Below are positions 58,460 through 64,000 of a stretch of 64,000 bases of DNA, one piece after another; within the stretch, counting starts at the first letter, position 1, and each line of letters opens with the position of its first letter. This DNA is from Streptomyces sp. CB00316. GTDB lineage: Bacteria; Actinomycetota; Actinomycetes; Streptomycetales; Streptomycetaceae. The DNA lies in contig NZ_LIXI01000001.1 in assembly GCF_001905595.1 (NCBI RefSeq), positions 558,001 through 622,000 on the forward strand, read 5' to 3'. The notes beneath the pieces are model-generated. The model did no database searches, was not told where the DNA came from, and worked only from the letters and a program-made list of their open reading frames with translations. Position numbers and translations under genes: made by a program.

Positions 58460-58487
58460 CCCCAGGCAGAATCGTTCTGGCCTGGGG
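58460..58487 (+). terminator. Terminator after CAT tRNA
   Basis: An imperfect hairpin (CCCCAGGCAGAA with TTCTGGCCTGGGG, one bulged base), followed by a short TTTTT near 58495. Confidence 0.65.
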
Positions 58488-58504
58488 AAACGCGTTTTTC
58501 ACGG

Positions 58505-58540
58505 TCATATCGCGTGAGGTGTTCGCCTCACGCGATATGA
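58505..58540. terminator. Perfect 15-bp inverted repeat near tRNA
   Basis: TCATATCGCGTGAGG and CCTCACGCGATATGA flank a 6-nt loop, 53 bp beyond the CAT tRNA. It is less GC-rich than local terminators. It could terminate the leftward genes or be part of an old integration junction. Confidence 0.5.
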
Positions 58541-58689
58541 CGAACGTGGGTCCTTACGCATCGAATATGAGCTTTGGAGGGCTTTGACCTGGGCCTTTGC
58601 ATCGACGCCTCCGTGGGAGCGTCGTGGAACGGTCCCACGCCCGCTGAGGGAGGCATCGCACTCCATTGAGCCCCACCGCATCGGTGCGT

Positions 58690-59275
58690 AACCGCACCGT
58701 CCTCGGTGAGGCGGGTGAACATCGGCTGGGCCTTGAGGAGGCCGGCATCCCGTGCGTCGCGGACCGGTGCGACGGCGACGATATCGCCCAGCGGGGCGAC
58801 TCCCCTTGCGCCCGTGTCCCCGGTGCCCAGTGCGCGGCGGCGGGCGGTGGCGTCGGAGAGAGCGTGGCCGTCGATGTCGTCGGCCAGGAAACGCGCGGGC
58901 CGTTGGGCGACCCAGGTCAGCTCGGTGTGAGGAGCGAGGTCGGCGGCGATCTGGGCCCCGGAGTTGCTTCCTCCGACAACGATAACGCGCTGCCCTGTGC
59001 ACTCGCGAGGGCTGCGGTACCGCACGCTGTGCAACTGACGGCCGGCGAAGGGTTCGCGCCCTGGGGCGGCAGGAAGAAAGGGACGCCACCAGGTGGACCT
59101 TGCCAGGGCGTAGCGCTTCTCGTACGCGGACAGGTACTGGACGACGTGATGTGCGCTGCCATGCGCCGCCCGGCGTGGGCGGGGCGTCGAGGACGACGAA
59201 GTCGAGGTCCTGGCGGCGCAGGTAGTATCCGGGGGCGGACCCTGCTGGCCGCCGCCGTCACCACTACATCCACCA
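58690..59275 (-). pseudogene. Decayed CzcO-like flavin monooxygenase
   Basis: The minus strand keeps pieces of an FAD-dependent monooxygenase in different frames: YYLRRQDLDFVVLDAPPTPGG, then YLSAYEKRYALA, then RVIVVGGSNSGAQIAADLAP, TWVAQRPARFLADDIDGHAL and GLLKAQPMFTRLTEDG. The N-terminal FAD loop is frameshifted, sequence between GGAWQ and the YLSAYEKRY block is deleted, and the C-terminus stops after LTEDG. At least two frameshifts and one deletion are evident. Not functional. Confidence 0.75.
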
Positions 59276-59605
59276 CTTGCGTCACCAGGTCACCGCCGTG
59301 CCGACGCCGGGCAGCTCGGCCCCCGCCACATCCCCGCGCGGCGTTGCTTCCACCGTCGGCCAGATGACGACGCGGGCCGGGGCATGGCGAGCAGTACAGG
59401 GCCCAGGGGCCGATCGGCAGGAACTTCACCTCGTAGGAATCGCGGCCCATCTTCTTCTCGTCTAACGAGCTCGCTAGGCGGCGGGGAGGAAGCCAGAGGT
59501 ACGCCGAGGAATCACCGAGGCCGAGCCAGCGGGGCAGCAGGTCGAGGTAGAGCCACCTGAGCAGGCCGCAGTGGTGGCCGCAACAGAACCTCAGCACCGT
59601 AGCGA
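59276..59605. other. Unassigned stretch within accessory region
   Basis: About 330 bp. A minus-strand frame reads LLPRWLGLGDSSAYLWLPPR and KMGRDSYEVKFLPIGPWALY near 59400-59550, with non-random hydrophobic composition. It has no clear start or stop boundary or recognised family. It may be the remnant of another gene. Confidence 0.35.
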
Positions 59606-60286
59606 CTACCGGTGGCCCACTTGGAGATCAGCATCCGAAATGTGCGCCGCCTTCGTGCGCAGGACCAATCCCGAGATCCGCACATCGGTGAGCTCCATCC
59701 ACTGCACCGTCAATGCCGGAACGGACACGGAGGTGTGGGTTGGGCCGCTCAGCACCACCGGCAGCAGACCCAGCAAACGCCCCTCCACCTGCCGGGCCAT
59801 CATCTCCACCGGGCCTTCCAGCACCATCCGGGACGCCCGCACGCTCCCGGATGCTCCAGCGATCCCACCAGGAAAGCTCAGGACCGCCTCCTCCACCACG
59901 ACCCGCTCAGCACGGCAGCGCACCACCGCCTCACCTCGATCGAACGCCCCCTCGACGCGCAGCCCCTCAAGCACCAGACGCTGCGCCGTAAAAGATGCCC
60001 GCTCAACGCCAGCGTCGTGCGCGTCGGCCGGCCGCAATTTCACCACCGCGCTCAGACAACGCAGCAACCGATGGGAAGCGTCGAGTGACCGGCCACCCGG
60101 CAAACCACCCTGACCGGCTATTTCGTCGCAGACAGGAACAGACGCGGCATCTCCGGTGACCCGGTCGGGGCTGGAAGCCGTCTGCTCTCCCCTCACGCCT
60201 GCGGGATCGTTCCCGGCCGCCACGCCCGTCCAGCACGGCACCAAGGCCATCGCCGTGCCGGCGGCCAATGCCTGCTGCAGCGTCAC
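59606..60286 (-). CDS. Secreted protein of DUF6230/DUF6114 triad
   Basis: A 226-residue exported protein, not recognised as a named family. A signal-like N-terminus (VTLQQALAAGTAMALVPCWTGVAA) is followed by a mature region rich in alternating hydrophobic residues: ASFTAQRLVLEGLRVEGAFD, VRCRAERVVVEEAVLSFPG, ASRMVLEGPVEMMARQVEG and LTVQWMELTDVRISGLVLRT. This suggests a repetitive beta structure. Its GTG overlaps the DUF6114 stop (GTGA), so it is translationally coupled to it. Function unknown. Confidence 0.7.
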   Translation of the reverse strand: MTLQQALAAGTAMALVPCWTGVAAGNDPAGVRGEQTASSPDRVTGDAASVPVCDEIAGQGGLPGGRSLDASHRLLRCLSAVVKLRPADAHDAGVERASFTAQRLVLEGLRVEGAFDRGEAVVRCRAERVVVEEAVLSFPGGIAGASGSVRASRMVLEGPVEMMARQVEGRLLGLLPVVLSGPTHTSVSVPALTVQWMELTDVRISGLVLRTKAAHISDADLQVGHR

Positions 60287-60645
60287 CCGGCCGCGTCCGG
60301 GCAGGGGCGCCGCGCCACGGCGAGGGATCCAGCCGTCAGGCCCAGCAACAGGCCCACGCCCAACCCGCCGAACGTAGCGGTGAACCACGACAGCAACGAC
60401 ACGGCCATGATCCACACCCCGGTTGTGCGGCTGTTCTGCGGCCGCAGCAACAGCCGCACGGCCAGCGTGGCCCACCCCGCGGCAGTCAGTACCGGCAGCA
60501 TCCCCCAGGTCTGCTGCAGAGCCAGGAACGGGAGGTTCACCAGCGGCACCACCACGACGGTGGCAGCAGCCGCGAGGGCCAGCACCGCTGGGGTCCACGG
60601 CCGCGTCGGGCCAGGAGCAGCGCACCGATGGCCGGTCAGAAGCAT
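60283..60645 (-). CDS. DUF6114-like membrane protein
   Basis: A 120-residue integral membrane protein with about four predicted helices (PAVLALAAAATVVVVPLVNL; WGMLPVLTAAGWATLAVRLL; GVWIMAVSLLSWFTATFGGL; GVGLLLGLTAGSLAVA). The segment SWFTATFGGLGVGLLLGLTAGSLA matches the pattern of Streptomyces DUF6114 proteins, regularly encoded after DUF6230 proteins. It overlaps both neighbours (10 bp upstream, 4 bp downstream), so the three form one operon. Function unknown. Confidence 0.75.
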   Translation of the reverse strand: MLLTGHRCAAPGPTRPWTPAVLALAAAATVVVVPLVNLPFLALQQTWGMLPVLTAAGWATLAVRLLLRPQNSRTTGVWIMAVSLLSWFTATFGGLGVGLLLGLTAGSLAVARRPCPDAAG

Positions 60646-61256
60646 TCGTGCCGCCCGGCGCTCACCGACAGGCGCATCCCGGTCAGATGGAACATCCCGG
60701 CCGTCATCGAACTCGTCTGCTGCCGCAAGTCACGAATGACGAGACCGGAGGCCTGCTGGCTGTAGGCGCCGGCCGGCCCGGCGGCGCTCGGCACCCGACT
60801 GTCCGCAGCGTCCCGCCCCAGCTCCAGATCACGGAACGTGATCTCCCCCCGCATCCGTTCGAGATCGATCACCAAGTCGTCGATGCGCACCGGACTCTTC
60901 TCCCCGGCTTCGACCCGCAGTGTCACTGCTCCCAAAGGGGTCGGCGTGATCACGGACTGACACAGATCCCGCAAGGAAGCCGAACGAATCGCGGTGACGG
61001 CCACCGGTCGGCTCTTGCCCGCCCGGTCCGTGTCCACCGACGCGTACTGCACGAACCCTTCGCCCTCCAGGCGGCTCGCAGACACCTTGAACGCGGTACC
61101 GGACACCGCGAAAGACATCGGCACACCGGTGGCCGCGCCCGCCCACGCCAAAGACATCGCGCAGACCACCCCGAGTGTCATGCAGCCGGCGAAACCGGTC
61201 CAGCTGTAGGCCCCCCGGCGAGCAGATGACCGAGAACGGCGGTGACGCGCGTGCAC
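60636..61256 (-). CDS. DUF6230-family membrane-anchored protein
   Basis: A 206-residue protein. A basic cytoplasmic head and membrane segment WTGFAGCMTLGVVCAMSLAWAG precede the extracellular domain SFAVSGTAFKVSASRLEGEG, FVQYASVDTDRAG, LRDLCQSVITPTPLGAVTLR, LVIDLERMRGEITFRDLELG and the terminal FHLTGMRLSVSAGRHECF. These match DUF6230 proteins of Streptomyces, which are exported and of unknown role. The two cysteines (DLCQSV, HECF) could form a disulphide. GTG at 61256 preferred, with AAAGGG upstream. Confidence 0.8.
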   Translation of the reverse strand: MHARHRRSRSSARRGAYSWTGFAGCMTLGVVCAMSLAWAGAATGVPMSFAVSGTAFKVSASRLEGEGFVQYASVDTDRAGKSRPVAVTAIRSASLRDLCQSVITPTPLGAVTLRVEAGEKSPVRIDDLVIDLERMRGEITFRDLELGRDAADSRVPSAAGPAGAYSQQASGLVIRDLRQQTSSMTAGMFHLTGMRLSVSAGRHECF

Positions 61257-61505
61257 GAGGGCCCTTTCGAGAGAACGCAACCAAGATCCGCTGAGACGAC
61301 GCCACCCGGCACCCCCGTGACGGCTGCTCCAGAACGTGCCCAGTCACCGCGGCCTCATCCGTCCTCCAGGGCATCGCTGTACCCGCCTTCGCCTCTCCAG
61401 CCGTCATGTCCTTGGCAAGAGGGCCGCAGCCCGACGGCACATGCGATGAAACCTCGCAGAGCGCCATCTCACAGCGGCTGGCACGTCAGACATCGAGGGT
61501 GGTCC

Positions 61506-62027
61506 CTACCAGCCGACCTTCACCGCGTTGTAAGCCTGCTTGCAGTCGGTGTTGGTGGCCTGGTTCTGCAGCTTCTGCATGGATGTGGCCCAGACCTTCT
61601 TGGCGACCTTCTCCAGCTCCCGCGTCTCGGCCGGGATGTTGGGTGCGTACTTCTTGATGGTCGCGAGGGCGGACCGGGCGAACTTGTTGCACACCGGCCC
61701 GGCGGTGTTCCGGTAGTGGGTGTCCAGGTCACCGGCCACGGCCTTGCCGTTCGTGGTGGCCCAGTTGTTCCAGGCCGAGCACGCCGACTCCGTGAACGCG
61801 GCCTGATCGGTTTCGCTCAGGCTGAGTACCTCGACCAGTACGGTGTTCTGGACCTTTTGAGGGACCGTGAAATCCACCACCGGGAACTTGTCGAGCGTTT
61901 CGAGCAGGGCCGTCTGACAGGCGGGCGGCAGCTCGGCCGCTTGCGCGGAGGCGGACGTAGTCAGTACGGAGGCGGACACCATCACCGCGGTGAGAGCGCC
62001 GCGCTGGACGATGCGCGAGGAGATCAT
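61506..62027 (-). CDS. Secreted four-cysteine protein
   Basis: A 173-residue exported protein with signal peptide GALTAVMVSASVLTTSASAQ, cleaved near AQA-AEL. The mature part is helical and holds exactly four cysteines (PPACQTA, SACSAW, PVCNKF, TDCKQAY), suggesting two disulphides. No family was recognised. The ATG at 62027 follows AAGGAGAA (ribosome binding site 9 bases upstream). It precedes the DUF6230 operon by 250 bp on the same strand, so shared control is possible. Confidence 0.8.
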   Translation of the reverse strand: MISSRIVQRGALTAVMVSASVLTTSASAQAAELPPACQTALLETLDKFPVVDFTVPQKVQNTVLVEVLSLSETDQAAFTESACSAWNNWATTNGKAVAGDLDTHYRNTAGPVCNKFARSALATIKKYAPNIPAETRELEKVAKKVWATSMQKLQNQATNTDCKQAYNAVKVGW

Positions 62028-62128
62028 GGTGGGCGGTTCTCCTTGGAATGAGGCGATTTTCGGCCAGGCGCGAAAGATGGCCCGGTTACAGAACGATCGC
62101 GGACTCTCCGGGTCACGGCCGATGCGGG

Positions 62129-62246
62129 GAAGGTCTGGAAGCGCAGACACGCCTCCCGGTCGAAGCCCTCCACGGCCCGTCGATGAGCAGCACGTCGGCG
62201 TCATGCATGAGCGCGAGGGCGAGATTGAGCTCCTGCCGCGTACCGC
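62129..62246 (-). pseudogene. ABC ATPase remnant
   Basis: The minus strand reads HGTRQELNLALALMHDADVL and LLIDGP, then after a frameshift GFDREACLRFQTF. This is the signature-to-Walker B part of an ABC ATPase (SGGTRQKLNLALALMHDP...LLLDEP...GFD). The catalytic DE is changed and the rest is missing. Confidence 0.7.
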
Positions 62247-62267
62247 ACGGAGCATGGTTCGAGTCCG

Positions 62268-63494
62268 TCAGGAAGCTCTGGCCAGAGCGAGGACGACGTT
62301 GTGGCCACCGAAGCCGAAGGAATGGCTGACGGCTACTCGGATGTCTTGCTGACGTGGCCGCTTGGTGACGCAGTCGATATCGAATTCAGGTGCCGGAGCT
62401 TGCAGGTTGGCGATCGGTGGCACGGTGCGGTGCTCGACGGCGAGCACGGTCAACGCGGCCTCGACAGCTCCTGCCGCGCCCAGGCTGTGGCCTAGCGCGC
62501 CCTTGGGCGCGGTGACGCTGGGGCGGTGCGGCAGTACGCGGGTGATCAACGCCGCCTCCCCGGCGTCGTTGAGCGGGGTGGAGGTGCCGTGCGCGTTGAC
62601 ATGGTCGACGTCCTGTGCGGTCAGACCCGCCTGTGCCAGCGCGATGCGCAGGGCTGACTCGGCACCGTTGGCTCCTGGGTCCGGGGCGGTGGGGTGGTGA
62701 GCATCCGACGTGCTGCCGCAGCCCACCAGCCGGGCGCGGGAGCGGGCGCCGCGAGCAGCGGCGTGCTCCTCGCGTTCCAGGACGAGGACGCCTGCGCCTT
62801 CCCCCATGACGAAACCGTCACGGTCGACGGCGAAGGGCCGGGATGCCGCGGTGACCGCGTCGGCGCGTTGGGACAGGGCGCCCAGGCGCCAGAAGCCGGT
62901 CGTCGTCGTGCGGTTGATCGCCGCTTCCGTGCCTCCGGCCACCGCGACATCGCACTGGCCTGAGACCAGAAGGTCGCGGGCCACGGCGATGGCGGTGGCG
63001 CCGGAGGCGCAAGCGGAGGCCGGAGCGAGGCTGGGACCGTGGGCCTTGAGGTCGATGGAGACCTCGCCGGCCGCCATGTTCAGGATGATCTGGGGGACGG
63101 TGAGCGCCGAGACCATGTCGGCACCCAGTTCGTTCAGGCGCCTGGCCTGTTCTTCGTATACCGCGCCTGCTCCGAGTCCGCAGCCGATGACGACGGCGAC
63201 CCGGTCGCCGTTCCAGGTCCCGGGATCGAGACCGGCGTCGTGTACGGCCTCGCGGGCGGCGAGTACCGCGAGTTTCGCGTTCCGCGACATGCGCCAGGCG
63301 GCGCGCCCGATGCGCTGGTCCAGGGCGTCGGCCGAGTGAGGGACACGGCAGGAGAAGTCCACGGGCAGGCCGGTGAGCACCGGGTCGGGGGTCGCGGTGC
63401 TCACGCCGTGACAGACCGCTCTCCAGGTGGCGTCGGTGTCTCCTCCAGCCGGGGTGACCAGACCGAGACCGGTGATGGCGACGGGCGCAGTCAT
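62268..63494 (-). CDS. Beta-ketoacyl-ACP synthase II (KAS/ketosynthase)
   Basis: A 408-residue FabF-type ketosynthase with the full active site: Cys162 in ASACASGATA, His302 in VNAHGTSTPLND, Lys331 and His336 in KGALGHSLGAAGA, and the terminal SHSFGFGGHN. The start of the fold (VAITGLGLVTPAGGD) is typical. It overlaps the ACP gene stop, and both follow a dehydrogenase gene, so it belongs to a small biosynthetic cluster and not to the housekeeping fab operon. No chain-length factor partner is visible. Confidence 0.93.
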   Translation of the reverse strand: MTAPVAITGLGLVTPAGGDTDATWRAVCHGVSTATPDPVLTGLPVDFSCRVPHSADALDQRIGRAAWRMSRNAKLAVLAAREAVHDAGLDPGTWNGDRVAVVIGCGLGAGAVYEEQARRLNELGADMVSALTVPQIILNMAAGEVSIDLKAHGPSLAPASACASGATAIAVARDLLVSGQCDVAVAGGTEAAINRTTTTGFWRLGALSQRADAVTAASRPFAVDRDGFVMGEGAGVLVLEREEHAAARGARSRARLVGCGSTSDAHHPTAPDPGANGAESALRIALAQAGLTAQDVDHVNAHGTSTPLNDAGEAALITRVLPHRPSVTAPKGALGHSLGAAGAVEAALTVLAVEHRTVPPIANLQAPAPEFDIDCVTKRPRQQDIRVAVSHSFGFGGHNVVLALARAS

Positions 63495-63751
63495 GAGGAT
63501 GTCTCCGTCCTCGGGCCGGCCGCGAGCAGAGCGTCGAGGTGGTCGGCGACCTCGGTGACGGTCCTGCCGAGAGCGGCGTACTCGCTGTTGATCTTGACCG
63601 CGAAGCGCTCGTGCAGGATGAGCACCATCTCTGTCAGGGCCATGGAGTCCAGGCCCAGTTGCTCCAGCGTGGCCTCAGAGTGAATGGCATCGTCCGGGAC
63701 ACGGAGGGCGCTGGTCAGGACGGAACGGACGGCGTCGTAGGTTTTGGGCAC
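63491..63751 (-). CDS. Acyl carrier protein
   Basis: An 86-residue ACP with the phosphopantetheine serine in LGLDSMALTEM and the usual four-helix pattern (YDAVRSVLTSALRV; AIHSEATLEQLGLDSM; LTEMVLILHERF; VTEVADHLDALLA). The GTG at 63751 follows AAGGA. It overlaps the upstream epimerase gene and the downstream ketosynthase gene, indicating one transcript. Probably carries intermediates of this cluster. Confidence 0.92.
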   Translation of the reverse strand: MPKTYDAVRSVLTSALRVPDDAIHSEATLEQLGLDSMALTEMVLILHERFAVKINSEYAALGRTVTEVADHLDALLAAGPRTETSS

Positions 63752-64000
63752 GGTGTGTCCTTGCTGTCGTCGAAGGCGGACGGGGCGGTCCGGGCAAGTT
63801 CCGCGAGGCCGGCCTCGAATCCGATCGGTGGTTCGAAGGACAGCTCGCGGCGCGCTGCGGTGAGGTCGAAATAGTGTGGTTGCAGCAGTTCCGCCACCAG
63901 GAAGCGGCTCAGCGCCAAGGTGCGCGGGCTGCGGACCATGCGCAGGTATGTGTCGCTGACCGCAGCCGTGGCCGTCGCCAGGCGTGGCGGGACGGCGCAC
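63715..64000 (-). CDS. NAD-dependent epimerase/3beta-HSD-like dehydrogenase, C-terminal part
   Basis: The 3' part of a gene entering from beyond the right edge. The visible 95 codons read ATATAAVSDTYLRMVRSPRT, FLVAELLQPHYFDLTAARRE and FEPPIGFEAGLAELART, typical of the C-terminus of extended SDR/3-beta-hydroxysteroid dehydrogenase or OleD-like proteins. The cofactor domain lies outside. Its 3' end overlaps the ACP gene by 37 bp. Confidence 0.75.
   Translation of the reverse strand, partial: CAVPPRLATATAAVSDTYLRMVRSPRTLALSRFLVAELLQPHYFDLTAARRELSFEPPIGFEAGLAELARTAPSAFDDSKDTPCPKPTTPSVPS

Noticed and set aside
62246..62262. A GGTTCGAGTCC match resembling a tRNA TpsiC arm
   Set aside because: It lacks an acceptor stem and other tRNA arms and the match to the CAT tRNA ends at once, so it is not a tRNA or attachment site.

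Overview
The window is high-GC actinobacterial DNA and almost certainly chromosomal Streptomyces. The signs are a very strong G/C third-position bias, many GTG starts with GGAG-type ribosome binding sites, and stop/start overlaps between co-transcribed genes. The gene set also fits: Zur with znuABC, an HrdA-like sigma factor after dnaG, GlnR-type sites at nitrate genes, a class F sortase, and DUF6230/DUF6114 proteins. About 58 kb is core housekeeping sequence. The last 5.5 kb, beyond a tRNA with anticodon CAT, looks accessory.

Layout. 1-8.2 kb: a YjbR-like protein, a degenerate cytidine-deaminase-like protein, era, an M4 protease beside an emfourin-like inhibitor, leuA behind a leucine-rich leader peptide and attenuator, a zinc-ribbon TerB protein, recO and uppS. 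8.2-13.9 kb: zur, znuBCA with two Zur boxes, glyS and small genes. 14-18.2 kb: an ester-cyclase-like protein and glutaminase, then a decay patch holding remnants of a PPOX protein, a hexapeptide acetyltransferase and an RHS protein. 18.3-31.5 kb: dus, a GntR regulator with an ABC importer and HAD phosphatase (possibly phosphonate or phosphate-ester related), ppdK, an ArsR-like regulator and a PhoX-like secreted protein.

31.6-48.4 kb: nitrate and nitrite assimilation (nirB, nirD, an FAD partner, a molybdopterin nitrate reductase and a sirohydrochlorin chelatase that can supply siroheme), with GlnR-box-like sites at both control points. Between these lie a TSUP exporter, a class F sortase with a secreted partner, a SoxR-box-controlled FMN reductase, cutA, and dgt. 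48.4-58 kb: a truncated methyltransferase, dnaG, the sigma factor, a heterodimeric ABC exporter, an FGGY kinase, a YtxH-like protein and tandem tRNA-Asn genes.

58.4-64 kb: downstream of the CAT tRNA lie a decayed flavin monooxygenase, a three-gene set of membrane and secreted proteins (DUF6230, DUF6114 and an unrecognised secreted protein), a four-cysteine secreted protein, an ABC ATPase remnant, and the edge of a ketosynthase-ACP-dehydrogenase biosynthetic cluster running off the window. Best candidates for undescribed biology are the DUF6230/DUF6114 triad, the micro-ORF plus hairpin leader at 13.5 kb, and the protease/inhibitor pair. Nitrogen (GlnR), zinc (Zur), redox (SoxR) and leucine (attenuation) controls can all be read in the DNA.
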